This document shows, in pieces, positions 8,976 to 18,064 of a stretch of DNA of 41,491 nucleotides; position 1 is the stretch's first letter, and every line of letters starts with the position of its first letter. This DNA is from Bacteroidota bacterium (lineage in GTDB: Bacteria > Bacteroidota > Bacteroidia > AKYH767-A > 2013-40CM-41-45). The DNA is taken from the NCBI GenBank assembly GCA_004295015.1, contig SHNE01000042.1, forward strand, positions 1 through 41,491, written 5' to 3'. The translations under genes were made by a program, and so were the position numbers. The notes under the pieces were generated by a model. The model worked only from the letters and a program-made list of their open reading frames with translations. It searched no databases and was not told where the DNA came from.

Positions 8976-9752
8976 ATGAGAACTCTTCGCAATTTTAGTG
9001 TTTTAATGATAGCATTTTGTCTTCTGTTCATTCCCTCCGGTGTCTATGCACAAAAATCCATGGTTATTGGGGGAAATGTTATTAAGGCAAATCTATCTTC
9101 TGCTGTATTATCAAACTACCAGATACAGTATGAACGAGTAACAGGCCCGTTTCAGTCGGTTGCCATTGGCTTTTCCATTTCTCCGAATGTAAAGTTGCCT
9201 TTTGGCGGATCACTTAGTGATGCTGTTGGCGGTGATGATGATCAGATTGTGAAAGCCATCGAATCTATTCGCTTCACACGCTTCTCAGTGACTCCTGAAT
9301 ACCGTTTTTATTTCGGTCAGAAAGGTGCACCGGGTGGATTTTATCTCGGAACATTTGCACGTTATACTCACATGTCCATGGAAAATATATACCCGTTTAC
9401 AACGGATGATGGCATCGAGCATGAGATGGAAGTAAAGGGCACATTTAACGGATATGGTGCCGGTGCTATGATCGGCATACAATGGTTGCTCGGCAGCAGT
9501 ATCACACTTGACTGGTGGATCATTGGGCCATTTATTGGAGTTATGAATTCAAAATTTGATGGCGTTGATAATCATCCAACAGATAAATTAACGCCTCAGC
9601 AAGAAGCAGATCTTGAAGCTGACATTAATGATGTTGAGTTGCCAATGTGGACTGTGGAAGCGGATGTTCAGGATATGAAAGCTACCGTTGACTTAAAAGG
9701 ACCTTTTTACGGGGCCCGCTTCATGGGACTTAGTTTTGGATTCAGGTTTTAA
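8976..9752 (+). CDS. Predicted outer-membrane beta-barrel protein
   Basis: A 258-residue protein beginning MRTLRNFSVLM, with a clear signal peptide ending VYAQ. The frame is open from 8940, but the ATG at 8976 is chosen because the signal peptide starts there and a consensus promoter ends at 8942. The mature part alternates amphipathic strands (for example YQIQYERV, SVTPEYRFYFG, GFYLGTFARYTHM) with acidic loops, and ends in GLSFGFRF. The terminal aromatic residue is typical of barrel proteins inserted by BamA. It resembles the DUF3575-type small OMPs of Bacteroidota; no specific function can be given. Confidence 0.8.
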   Translation: MRTLRNFSVLMIAFCLLFIPSGVYAQKSMVIGGNVIKANLSSAVLSNYQIQYERVTGPFQSVAIGFSISPNVKLPFGGSLSDAVGGDDDQIVKAIESIRFTRFSVTPEYRFYFGQKGAPGGFYLGTFARYTHMSMENIYPFTTDDGIEHEMEVKGTFNGYGAGAMIGIQWLLGSSITLDWWIIGPFIGVMNSKFDGVDNHPTDKLTPQQEADLEADINDVELPMWTVEADVQDMKATVDLKGPFYGARFMGLSFGFRF

Positions 9753-9774
9753 AAAAAATTGATTGAAATAAAAA

Positions 9775-9800
9775 AAACCATGCAAGCGATTGCATGGTTT
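9775..9800. terminator. Bidirectional intrinsic terminator
   Basis: Perfect 11-bp stem AAACCATGCAA / TTGCATGGTTT with loop GCGA, flanked by an A-run on the left and a T-run on the right. It serves both the barrel gene (plus) and glnN (minus). Confidence 0.9.
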
Positions 9801-9820
9801 TTTTTGCGCAAAGAATTTGC

Positions 9821-12010
9821 TTAGCGTACAATTACTAATTCTCTGTATTTCGCCAGAGGCCATCCTGCATCATCAACGATCATTTCGAGCTTGTCGGCAT
9901 GATAGCGAATGATATCAAAAAACGGTTTAACCTTTTCGCAGTACGCTATAGCTTTGTCGCGTTGGTTTTCCAGCTTGTTGGCTTTTTTTCTTGCCTCGAT
10001 CATCTCGCCGACTTTAATTTTGATTGTGCTGACGTGTTCTGAAATTTCCTGCAACATTTCAACCTGTACGGCATAAACATCTTGCTTCATTCCTATGCGT
10101 GTGAGTGATTCAACGTTGCTTGCAAGAATGGTTTGATACTTAAGTGCAGCCGGTATAATATGATTCACCGCCAAATCACCCATGACTCTTGCTTCAATCT
10201 GAATTTTCTTGCTGTAGGTTTCAAGCATTATCTCATGACGGGCTTCTAATTCACGATGAGAGAATATATCAAGGTCTTCAAAAAGTTTCAATGACTTTTT
10301 CGAAACATATGCATCGAGTGAAGTGGGAGTTGTTTCTATGTTAGAAAGTCCGCGCTTAGCTGCTTCCTTTTTCCACTCGTCAGAATATCCATTTCCTTCG
10401 AAACGTACAGCCTTTGACTCAACAATATATTGTCTTAACACTTTTAGGATGGCCTCGTCTTTTTTAAGACCTTTTTCCATCAGAGAATCGACTTCCTTCT
10501 TGAAATTCTTCAGCTGATTCGTCACAATCGAATTTAATACCATCATGGCATTTGAACAATTCGCCGATGAACCAACGGCGCGAAACTCAAATTTATTTCC
10601 GGTAAAGGCAAAAGGAGAAGTACGATTCCTGTCTGTATTGTCGAGAAGGATTTCAGGAATTTTACCAATGTTCAGTTTCAATGCGGTCTTCTCATCGGCT
10701 GTCATCTTTTTTTCAGGAACCATTTCCTCCAACTCATTAAGGATGTTGGTTAACTGTCTTCCAAGGAAAATCGACATAATTGCCGGAGGTGCTTCGTTTG
10801 CACCCAGTCTATGATCATTACTGGCAGAAGCAATACTTGCTCTGAGCAAATCAGCATGTTCAAAAACCGCTCTGATGGTATTCACAAAAAATGTGAGGAA
10901 CATCATATTGCTTTTCGGTGTACTTCCGGGGCTAAGCAAATTTTTTCCTGTGTTAGTGCTCAAGCTCCAGTTATTATGTTTTCCGCTACCGTTAATGCCT
11001 GCATAAGGTTTCTCATGTAAGAGAACTTTGAAGTGATGACGGCGCGCAACCTTGTCCATCAAATCCATTAACAATGCATTGTGATCGACCGCAAGATTTA
11101 TTTCTTCAAATACGGGAGCGCATTCAAACTGACTTGGTGCTACTTCATTATGCCGGGTTTTCAGAGGAATGCCGAGTTTATATGCCTCGGTTTCGAAATC
11201 GAGCATGAAAGAATAAACTCTTTCCGGAATTGATCCGAAATAATGATCTTCCAGCTGTTGTCCTTTAGCAGGGGAGTGACCAAATAATGTTCGACCGGTG
11301 ATAAGTAAATCCGGTCTTGAATTGTGTAGTGCGGTATCAACTAAAAAATACTCCTGCTCAACACCAAGTGTCGCGAAAACCTTTGTAATATCTTTATCGA
11401 AATACTGACAGACTTCCACAGCGGCTTTATCCAATTCGTGCAAAGCTTTTAGCAATGGAGCTTTGTAATCGAGTGTTTCTCCTGTGTATGAAACGAAGAT
11501 TGTTGGAATACAAAGTGTCTTCCCGCTATTGCTTTCCATAATGAAAGCCGGAGAACTTGGATCCCATGCTGTATAACCTCTTGCTTCAAATGTATTCCGA
11601 ATGCCTCCGCTTGGAAAAGAAGATGCATCGGGCTCTTGTTGTGCAAGTGCATTTCCTGAGAAATGTTCAATAGCTTTTCCATCACTCATTTCAAAAAAGG
11701 AGTCATGCTTTTCTGCTGTGAGTCCTGTCAGCGGTTGAAACCAATGAGTGTAATGGGAACATCCTTTGCTGCTGGCCCAATCCTTCATACCCAAGGCTAC
11801 CAGATCAGCCATAGTTCTGTCAATCTGTACTCCATGATCAATGGCAGCCATCACTGCTTTATAGGCTTCGCGCGGTAAGTGCTTTTGCATGGCGTCTTGA
11901 TTAAAGACGTTGTTTCCGAAAAAATCTGAAATTTTAACGGATGGGGGATTAACCCGCATCGGTTCACGGTCGAGTGCTAATTCCAAAGCACGAAATCGAA
12001 GATTACTCAT
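9821..12010 (-). CDS. glnN: Glutamine synthetase, type III
   Basis: This enzyme makes glutamine from glutamate, ammonia and ATP. It belongs to the large GSIII family (about 700-730 residues; 729 here) that is typical of Bacteroidota and cyanobacteria and unrelated in length to GlnA types I and II. Active-site segments of the GS fold are visible: GVEQEYFLVD, NEVAPSQFECAP, INGSGKHNNWSLS, RLGANEAPPA and FEFRAVGSSANCS. The C-terminal helical part (from about residue 560) is specific to type III. It is transcribed alone and has a long AT-rich upstream region. Confidence 0.96.
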   Translation of the reverse strand: MSNLRFRALELALDREPMRVNPPSVKISDFFGNNVFNQDAMQKHLPREAYKAVMAAIDHGVQIDRTMADLVALGMKDWASSKGCSHYTHWFQPLTGLTAEKHDSFFEMSDGKAIEHFSGNALAQQEPDASSFPSGGIRNTFEARGYTAWDPSSPAFIMESNSGKTLCIPTIFVSYTGETLDYKAPLLKALHELDKAAVEVCQYFDKDITKVFATLGVEQEYFLVDTALHNSRPDLLITGRTLFGHSPAKGQQLEDHYFGSIPERVYSFMLDFETEAYKLGIPLKTRHNEVAPSQFECAPVFEEINLAVDHNALLMDLMDKVARRHHFKVLLHEKPYAGINGSGKHNNWSLSTNTGKNLLSPGSTPKSNMMFLTFFVNTIRAVFEHADLLRASIASASNDHRLGANEAPPAIMSIFLGRQLTNILNELEEMVPEKKMTADEKTALKLNIGKIPEILLDNTDRNRTSPFAFTGNKFEFRAVGSSANCSNAMMVLNSIVTNQLKNFKKEVDSLMEKGLKKDEAILKVLRQYIVESKAVRFEGNGYSDEWKKEAAKRGLSNIETTPTSLDAYVSKKSLKLFEDLDIFSHRELEARHEIMLETYSKKIQIEARVMGDLAVNHIIPAALKYQTILASNVESLTRIGMKQDVYAVQVEMLQEISEHVSTIKIKVGEMIEARKKANKLENQRDKAIAYCEKVKPFFDIIRYHADKLEMIVDDAGWPLAKYRELVIVR

Positions 12011-12328
12011 AGCATGATTGAATTTAATGGATACTGTTAATTTGATTTAATGGATTTGTTGAATATTCCTTAAACGGATATAAAAATAAAAGTTTCTGCA
12101 ATTATACTATAAAAAATAGGGGGTAGTCAAGAAAAAAGTATGTTTTTTTGAACAAGTGCTGTTAATTTTAGGGGGTGTCTCCTAAAAATTACAATAAATT
12201 TGAAAATAACTTACAATTTTATGTTTTTCTGTAAAATATGAAAAATGAATAGAAATGGAGGTATGGCCATTAAAAAGCCCTCCTTTTTAGGGGAGGGCCA
12301 TGAAATTCATATATATTTTAATAAAATC
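12011..12328. other. AT-rich region upstream of glnN
   Basis: This 318-bp gap contains the terminator of the desaturase gene and the glnN upstream region. I could not find a clear TAnnTTTG promoter for glnN. Two copies of TAGGGGGT (12117-12124 and 12169-12176), 52 bp apart, are the only repeated motif noticed. Confidence 0.5.
12277..12298 (-). terminator. Intrinsic terminator of the desaturase gene
   Basis: Stem GCCCTCC (12277-12283) / GGAGGGC (12292-12298). Read on the minus strand it is followed by TTTTTAA. It lies about 30 bp past the stop at 12329. Confidence 0.85.
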
Positions 12329-13396
12329 TTACTTTCTTCCAAGCTTGTAAAGAAAACGTACGTGAGAAGCTACGGCCTTTCCAAAAGTTCTTTGTTCATG
12401 GTAAGGTAAACCGTATTCTTTACAAACATCTTTAACGATCAAGCTGAGTTGAGGGTAGTGAACGTGTGAAATCTTTGGGAACAAATGATGTTCAACCTGA
12501 TGATTTAGTCCTCCTGTAAGCCATGTAACAATTTTGCTTCCGGTGGCAAAATTTGCTGTCGTGCGGATCTGATGAGTAGCCCAATCACTTTCGATAGGTA
12601 CGGCCTGAGGTGGTGGTGTAATGAAACTTGTGTCTTCTACCGTATGTGCAAGTTGGAATACAACACTTGTGATTAATCCTGTAGTTATAGCGAATACTGC
12701 ATAACCTAACAAGAGTGCAGGTACAGAATAGAAGTATAAAGGAACAGCGATGTAGAAGAAGATGTACAAAACTTTTGTCAGCCAAAATCCAAAATGGTCT
12801 TTGAAACCGATTTTAATATTTCCGTGATCAGCTATTTTACGTGAGAAATATTTTTTGAAATCGAGTACAAATATCCAGAACATGTACATCAATCCGTACG
12901 CAAAAGGAAAATAAAGGTGTTGGTATTTATGAATTGCACGTCTTTGCTGGCTTTCCGTCATACGGAAGAATGGTTCATTAAGAATATCATCGTCTACGTG
13001 ATCAATATTTGTAAAAGTGTGGTGAATGATATTGTGCTTGATGTTCCACAAGAAAGAGCTTGCTCCAAGCATATTGAGTGTTAAGGCTGCAAGTCTGTTT
13101 ACAACCGGACTTTTCGACAAGCTGCCATGAGCGCCATCGTGCATGATATTAAATCCAATCAGAGCAGTTGTGATTCCCAGTAAAACACAAAGTAAAAGTG
13201 CCCATGCTCCGGGAATCAGGTGAGTGGCAAGAATGATATATGTACTTAGGAAGGTGGCCAAAAGAATTATTGTCTTCACAATATTTCTGTAATCACCATG
13301 CGTGGAGATTTTTCTCTCCTCAAAGTAATTGTGCACACGCGTTTTTAAATCTTTGTAAAAATTGGCGTGATTACCACTGAATTTTATTGATGCCAT
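12329..13396 (-). CDS. Membrane fatty acid (acyl-lipid or acyl-CoA) desaturase
   Basis: A di-iron membrane desaturase that introduces a double bond into a fatty acyl chain. The 355 residues hold the three histidine boxes of the family: HDGAH (86-90), HNIIHH (121-126) and QVEHH (300-304). The QxxHH form of the third box is typical of front-end and linoleoyl-CoA-type desaturases. Hydrophobic segments flank the boxes (about 40-85 and 195-250). There is no fused cytochrome b5 domain and no redox partner next door, so the electron donor must be encoded elsewhere. It is probably involved in membrane-fluidity control. Confidence 0.9.
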   Translation of the reverse strand: MASIKFSGNHANFYKDLKTRVHNYFEERKISTHGDYRNIVKTIILLATFLSTYIILATHLIPGAWALLLCVLLGITTALIGFNIMHDGAHGSLSKSPVVNRLAALTLNMLGASSFLWNIKHNIIHHTFTNIDHVDDDILNEPFFRMTESQQRRAIHKYQHLYFPFAYGLMYMFWIFVLDFKKYFSRKIADHGNIKIGFKDHFGFWLTKVLYIFFYIAVPLYFYSVPALLLGYAVFAITTGLITSVVFQLAHTVEDTSFITPPPQAVPIESDWATHQIRTTANFATGSKIVTWLTGGLNHQVEHHLFPKISHVHYPQLSLIVKDVCKEYGLPYHEQRTFGKAVASHVRFLYKLGRK

Positions 13397-13485
13397 TTGA
13401 TTCGGGTTATTTTGTTTTTTTTGGTAAAGAATTTCTTTTGAGAAGGTATAACACCCAGACCCAGCTTAAGTTCTTAGTCGCTTGC

Positions 13486-13493
13486 AAATATAC
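13486..13493 (-). promoter_or_regulatory. Probable -7 box of the desaturase promoter
   Basis: TATATTTG on the minus strand matches TAnnTTTG, but no TTG is found at the right distance. It implies a leader of about 85 nt. Confidence 0.4.
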
Positions 13494-13626
13494 ATATTCT
13501 CGGTCAGAATTTTCTCTCTATTCTTTCGAAAATTGACCTGCCATTGTTAATAAATCAACTAGGTCAATTGACTCATTTTGGCAGTATAAATTTTCATTGC
13601 TGATTATTGCTCATGATTGGGCATAA

Positions 13627-13658
13627 AAAAAAGGCAAAAAATATTTTTTGCCTTTTTT
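13627..13658 (-). terminator. Intrinsic terminator of the helicase gene
   Basis: Perfect 15-bp palindromic stem centred on TA: GGC/GCC flanked by A-runs and T-runs on both sides. It lies about 30 bp past the helicase stop at 13690 and is symmetrical enough to work in both directions. Confidence 0.85.
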
Positions 13659-13689
13659 AAATTAGACGATTCGGACATTTTGTCCGCAT

Positions 13690-15459
13690 CTACCAACCTG
13701 AGTTGTACTTTTTCTTTTTTTGTCCTGATTTTTGTTCCGATTTCTCTCTCGGCTTAAAATCCCCTTTGCGGGGTGGTTTATCTGACCATGACTTTTTTCC
13801 TCCTGAATAATCTTTTTTCTGGAAATCTTTTTTTCCAAAGTCTTTCTTGGGCGCTTCTCCTGATTTTTCAACGCGTACCGGTCGTCCATTGTGGAATTCA
13901 TCAGAAAAAGATTTGAGTGCTTTTTCCATGTGTTCCTCTTTTTCAATTTCCACGAAAGAATAAACAGGCTTGATATCTATTCGTCCGATATCTTCTTTTT
14001 GTAAGCCGGTTAATTCAAGAATGTAACCGAGAAGTTTTCCTTTATCAAATCCATCCACTGAACCAACATTGACAAACATGCGCGGTGCTCCGAAACGTGG
14101 TCGGTCTGCCGAACTTTTTCCCTGGTGGGCAATGTCAACATTCAGATTTGGAGCATTACGGTAGTCGTTAAGGAATCTGTTGAATTCGAGACTCACAATA
14201 CGCTTTATGATTTCTTCTTTTGTCAGTCCTTCAAATTCTTTGTAGACAGGCTCAAGATATTTTGCCAAACCTTTCTCATTCACTTCGACTGTATGAATCT
14301 TGCGAATGAAATGCAGCAATTGTTGTTCTCCGATATCGACAGCATCAGGAATTTTACCGAGGTGGAATTTTTTGTTTAATTTTTTCTCAATCTGACGAAT
14401 CTTATAAATCTCTTTCATGTTTACCAGCACAATTGAGATACCTGATTTTCCTGCACGAGCAGTTCTTCCGCTTCTGTGCGTGTAGTTTTCTATTTCATCA
14501 GGAAGGTGATTGTGAATTACGTGGGAAATATCCTGCACGTCGATTCCTCTTGCTGCCACATCAGTTGCAACCAATACTTGCAGAGACCGGTTCCGATAGC
14601 GATTCATTACTTTGTCACGCTGCTGCTGACTTAAATCACCATGCAATGCATCAGCATTGTATCCGTCTTTAATCAGATTTTCTGCAATGCGCTGCGTGTC
14701 CAGTTTCGTACGACAAAAGACGACTCCGAATATTTCAGGAGTAGAATCCAGAATTCTGCGCAAGGCAATATAACGGTCGCGTTCGTGTACAACATAATAG
14801 TAATGCTCTAAATTATCTGCGCCGCTATTTTGTTTTCCTACCGTTAATTCTGCAGGGTTTTTCATATAGTTCGCGGAAATCGTGCGAACTTCAGAAGGCA
14901 TTGTGGCAGAGAAGAGCCAAATGTTTTTTTCCTTTGGAGTTGTAGAAAGAATATCATCGATATCTTCCTGAAATCCCATGTTGAGCATCTCATCTGCCTC
15001 ATCAAGGACGACAAATTTTACGGTTGCAAGGCTAAGGGCCTTTTTACCTATCATATCAATAAGACGACCCGGAGTAGCGACTACAATTTGTGCACCTCGC
15101 TTCAACTGACGCATTTGGGTGGTGATGCTGGCGCCTCCATACACAGGAACGATATTCGCACCTTGGGTAAACTTGGCAAACTTGTTCAGGTCTTCGGTAA
15201 TCTGCACGCAGAGTTCCCGAGTTGGAGCAAGGATTAAAGCTTGAGTAGCTGTCGAATTAAAATTGATTTTTTCAATAAGAGGAAGTCCGAAAGCAGCGGT
15301 TTTTCCGGTGCCGGTCTGTGCCAGACCAATAAAATCAGACTTATCTTTTAGGAGTAGGGGTATTGCTTGTTGCTGGATGGGAGTTGGCTCTTTAAAGCCC
15401 AAGGCATCTATGGCCTTTAACACTTTTTCACCCAACCCAAGTTCTGGGAAGGTTAACAT
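13690..15459 (-). CDS. DEAD-box RNA helicase with DbpA-type RNA-binding domain
   Basis: An ATP-dependent RNA helicase of 589 residues, of the DeaD/CsdA type. Motifs in order are the Q-motif region (FPELGLGEKV to TPIQ), AQTGTGKT (47-54), PTREL, TPGRLID, DEAD (153-156), SAT (184-186), ARGIDV and HRSGRTAR. A DbpA-like RNA-binding domain (about 465-535, FVNVGSVDGFDKGKLLGYI) follows, then a Lys/Gly/Ser-rich basic tail. It probably unwinds rRNA or mRNA during ribosome assembly or in the cold. A -7 box lies 24 bases upstream, giving a short leader, unlike the long cold-shock leader of E. coli csdA. Confidence 0.94.
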   Translation of the reverse strand: MLTFPELGLGEKVLKAIDALGFKEPTPIQQQAIPLLLKDKSDFIGLAQTGTGKTAAFGLPLIEKINFNSTATQALILAPTRELCVQITEDLNKFAKFTQGANIVPVYGGASITTQMRQLKRGAQIVVATPGRLIDMIGKKALSLATVKFVVLDEADEMLNMGFQEDIDDILSTTPKEKNIWLFSATMPSEVRTISANYMKNPAELTVGKQNSGADNLEHYYYVVHERDRYIALRRILDSTPEIFGVVFCRTKLDTQRIAENLIKDGYNADALHGDLSQQQRDKVMNRYRNRSLQVLVATDVAARGIDVQDISHVIHNHLPDEIENYTHRSGRTARAGKSGISIVLVNMKEIYKIRQIEKKLNKKFHLGKIPDAVDIGEQQLLHFIRKIHTVEVNEKGLAKYLEPVYKEFEGLTKEEIIKRIVSLEFNRFLNDYRNAPNLNVDIAHQGKSSADRPRFGAPRMFVNVGSVDGFDKGKLLGYILELTGLQKEDIGRIDIKPVYSFVEIEKEEHMEKALKSFSDEFHNGRPVRVEKSGEAPKKDFGKKDFQKKDYSGGKKSWSDKPPRKGDFKPREKSEQKSGQKKKKYNSGW

Positions 15460-15482
15460 TATACTTTTTTAAAATAAGGCTG

Positions 15483-15490
15483 CAAAGGTA
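15483..15490 (-). promoter_or_regulatory. -7 box of the helicase promoter
   Basis: TACCTTTG on the minus strand, followed by CAGCC, the same sequence as upstream of the pyrophosphatase gene. No clear TTG is seen 17-23 nt further up. It implies a leader of about 20 nt. Confidence 0.5.
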
Positions 15491-15562
15491 GGCTTTTCCT
15501 CTCTAAACTCCTTGAAAAACAGGAAATAAACTTTTATGCCCTATTCCGTCTAAAAACAGATT

Positions 15563-15592
15563 AAGTCTCAGCTGAATAGGCACTTGAGACTT
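15563..15592 (-). terminator. Possible terminator after pdhB
   Basis: Perfect 8-bp inverted repeat AAGTCTCA / TGAGACTT with a 14-nt loop, 36-65 bp beyond the pdhB stop. The T-run on the minus strand is delayed and short, so termination is uncertain. Confidence 0.4.
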
Positions 15593-15627
15593 GAAAAAAC
15601 TCCAAAACAATTGTCCGGCTTGCTAAT

Positions 15628-16611
15628 CTATTTAACAAGATACATCACTTCCTTGACGGCTTTAATGACTTTTTCAGGATTTGGTAAAAATGCCTCTATC
15701 AAGGTTGGCGCATAAGGCAAAGGAACATCTCCACCCATCACACGAAGGACCGGTGCGTCCAGGTAATCAAATGCATCTTTTTGGACCTTGAAAGCAACCT
15801 CTGTGGCAATGGCTGCCAATGGCCAGGATTCTTCAACAATGACCAAACGGTTTGTCTTTTTAACAGACTCGATCACTGTTTTATAATCAATCGGTCTTAC
15901 GCTTCGCAAGTCAATCACTTCAGCGCTGATCTGTTCTTTTTCCAATTCCTCAGCAGCTTTACGGGCAATCTTCATCATCTTACCAAAAGAAACTATCGTG
16001 ACATCCGTACCTTTTCGTACTACATCTGCCACCCCTATAGGGATTAGGTATTCCCCTTCAGGAACCATTCCTTTATCACCATACATCTGCTCACTTTCCA
16101 TGAATACCACAGGATCATTATCACGGATAGCAGATTTTAATAGTCCTTTCGCGTCGGCGGGGTTTGAAGGAACAATAACTTTCAAACCCGGGCAGTTTGC
16201 GTACCAGCTTTCGAATGCTTGAGAGTGCTGTGAACTCAACATACCTGCAGAGGCTGTAGGTCCACGAAATACGATAGGAACCGTAAACTGGCCACCACTC
16301 ATGCTCATCATTTTCGCTGCGGAATTTATCACCTGATCGATGGCAACAAGAGAAAAGTTGAATGTCATAAATTCGATGATTGGCCTTAATCCATTCATGG
16401 CCGCACCTACACCGATACCGGTGAAACCAAGCTCTGCGATAGGTGTATCGATCACGCGTTTTTCTCCAAATTCTTCAAGCATACCCTGGCTCACTTTGTA
16501 AGCACCATTGTATTCTGCTACCTCTTCGCCCATCAGAAATACGCGCTCATCACGTCGCATTTCTTCTACCATTGCTTCACGTAAGGCTTCCCGGAATTGT
16601 AATTCTTTCAT
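15628..16611 (-). CDS. pdhB: Pyruvate dehydrogenase E1 component, beta subunit
   Basis: This is the beta chain of a pyruvate dehydrogenase-type E1, which with an alpha chain binds thiamine diphosphate and decarboxylates pyruvate for acetyl-CoA synthesis. From the ATG at 16611 (MKELQFREALREAM) it has 327 residues, the normal length. The frame stays open to 16677, but the extra 22 residues are not family-like. Recognisable segments are MGEEVAEYNGAYKVSQG, DTPIAELGFTGIGVGAA and the C-terminal transketolase domain with IVEESWP. No alpha-subunit gene is adjacent; separated pdhA and pdhB genes are usual in Bacteroidota. Confidence 0.93.
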   Translation of the reverse strand: MKELQFREALREAMVEEMRRDERVFLMGEEVAEYNGAYKVSQGMLEEFGEKRVIDTPIAELGFTGIGVGAAMNGLRPIIEFMTFNFSLVAIDQVINSAAKMMSMSGGQFTVPIVFRGPTASAGMLSSQHSQAFESWYANCPGLKVIVPSNPADAKGLLKSAIRDNDPVVFMESEQMYGDKGMVPEGEYLIPIGVADVVRKGTDVTIVSFGKMMKIARKAAEELEKEQISAEVIDLRSVRPIDYKTVIESVKKTNRLVIVEESWPLAAIATEVAFKVQKDAFDYLDAPVLRVMGGDVPLPYAPTLIEAFLPNPEKVIKAVKEVMYLVK

Positions 16612-16710
16612 ATGATGATTTCTATTTCTTGTGGCTGATAATTTTGCTTGTCTTGAAATGCTATTAAGAGCACACATGGAGATTCAGAAGCCCCACATTT
16701 TTCAAGCTTG

Positions 16711-16718
16711 CAAAGGTA
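16711..16718 (-). promoter_or_regulatory. -7 box of the pdhB promoter
   Basis: TACCTTTG on the minus strand, in the gap between the small TPR gene and pdhB. No matching TTG is found. The implied leader is about 95 nt. Confidence 0.4.
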
Positions 16719-16731
16719 GAAAAATCCATGC

Positions 16732-17076
16732 TTATTCCATTTCATCTTCATTATCGGTTAAGGAGAGTATTGCCTGCTTCAACTCTTTGACTGTGCGTGT
16801 GTTATTCTGTTTTTCAGCTATTATCAATCCAAGTTTATAAATTTCTATGGCTTCGAGGATCGCCCCGGATTCTTCAGTCGTTTTACCATATTGATAATAG
16901 GTTGCGAGATATTCAGGGTCTTCGGAGATCAAATCTCTGAAGATCTCCAACGCCTGATGTAATTCATTTACATTGATTAATTCAATAGCCAGTGCATACC
17001 GTAAAAAACTATCTTTCGGGTCATCTAAAAGATATTTTTGCAGATTTTCGAGACGTGTTTTTGAAGAAGATTTCAT
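16732..17076 (-). CDS. Small TPR-like protein
   Basis: A 114-residue protein starting MKSSSKTRLENLQKYLLDD. Two to three TPR-like helix pairs are visible (LRYALAIELINVNELHQALE, LATYYQYGKTTEESG, AIEIYKLGLIIAEKQ), ending in an acidic tail (DNEDEME). It has no signal peptide, so it is probably a cytoplasmic scaffold of unknown function. The frame opens at 17115, but the ATG at 17076 is preferred because a promoter -7 box lies at 17088-17095. Confidence 0.75.
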   Translation of the reverse strand: MKSSSKTRLENLQKYLLDDPKDSFLRYALAIELINVNELHQALEIFRDLISEDPEYLATYYQYGKTTEESGAILEAIEIYKLGLIIAEKQNNTRTVKELKQAILSLTDNEDEME

Positions 17077-17087
17077 CTGTTTCGGAG

Positions 17088-17115
17088 CAAAATTATTTAT
17101 GTATCTTCGCCGCAA
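17088..17115 (-). promoter_or_regulatory. Promoter of the small TPR gene
   Basis: On the minus strand TTG (17115-17113), a 17-nt spacer and TAATTTTG (17095-17088). The implied leader is only about 8 nt, which supports the start at 17076. Confidence 0.5.
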
Positions 17116-17285
17116 TTATAAACATCGATTTTTTACGAATATACAAATCTTCCATTCCTTGTACAGAAATTCATTTAATATGATTGATTATTCTCATCAT
17201 ATTCTTTGTGTTAGTACCGGCTTCAATCTTCCGAAAAAGAATCTTTCAAAAATCGGCTTATCCAATTCATTAAATTTAATTCAGA

Positions 17286-18023
17286 ATGAAAATTTTAGTT
17301 TGCATTTCACACGTTCCTGATACAACTGCACGCATCGAATTCAGTGCAGATAAAAAAGAATTTGTTTCAAGCGGGGTGACTTATATCCTGAATCCATATG
17401 ATGAAATCGCGCTTTCAAAAGCTGTTGATCTGGCAGCTGCTTCCGGTGGAAATGTAACGATCATTCATGTCGGTGAAGCAGCAGCGGAGGCCACCATGAG
17501 AAAGGCGCTGGCAATTGGAGCTAATGATGCGGTGAGAGTAAATGCTGCTGCCAGAGATTCAAATTTTGTGGCACATCAGATTGCTGATTATGTTAAGAAA
17601 AATCCTGTTGACATGATTCTTTGTGGTCGTGAGTCCAGTGATCATAATGGTTCTTCCGTTCCGGCGATGATTTCGGCTTTGCTTGACATTCCATGTATAC
17701 TCTTTGCCAAGAGCCTCGTTATTGAAGGGGCAAATGCAATTCTTGAAAATGAAATCCAGGGTGGAAAGGAAATTATAAGTACTCCAATGCCATTTGTAGC
17801 AGGGGCATCGGAGGGAATGGCTGAATGGAAAATTCCGAATATGAGAGGGATTATGTCTGCCCGAACCAAACCTCTGCAGGTTATTGAGCCAATAGAAGTT
17901 GCTCAGCTAAGCAAAGTAAAGGAATATGATAAACCAATTCCACGAAGTGCTGTTAAATTGATTCCTGTTGAAGAGGCAGGAAAATTATTTGAAATGTTGA
18001 GATCAGAAAAGAAAGTAATCTGA
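17286..18023 (+). CDS. etfB: Electron transfer flavoprotein, beta subunit
   Basis: The beta chain (FixA type, 245 residues) of the FAD- and AMP-containing electron transfer flavoprotein, which takes electrons from acyl-CoA and related dehydrogenases and passes them to the quinone pool through ETF:quinone oxidoreductase. Family features include the N-terminal MKILVCISHVPDT, LNPYDEIALSKAVDL, MRKALAIGANDAVRV and the nucleotide-binding CGRESSDHNGSSVPAMI. It starts a plus-strand run with etfA 41 bp downstream. Confidence 0.95.
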   Translation: MKILVCISHVPDTTARIEFSADKKEFVSSGVTYILNPYDEIALSKAVDLAAASGGNVTIIHVGEAAAEATMRKALAIGANDAVRVNAAARDSNFVAHQIADYVKKNPVDMILCGRESSDHNGSSVPAMISALLDIPCILFAKSLVIEGANAILENEIQGGKEIISTPMPFVAGASEGMAEWKIPNMRGIMSARTKPLQVIEPIEVAQLSKVKEYDKPIPRSAVKLIPVEEAGKLFEMLRSEKKVI

Positions 18024-18064
18024 TTGCATTTTTTCTCCAGGTATAAACTAATAAAATCATCCCT

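Noticed and set aside
13662..13946. 94-residue basic frame over the end of the helicase gene
   Set aside because: It is a frame-shifted reading of the Lys-rich helicase tail, overlapping its coding sequence and terminator side.
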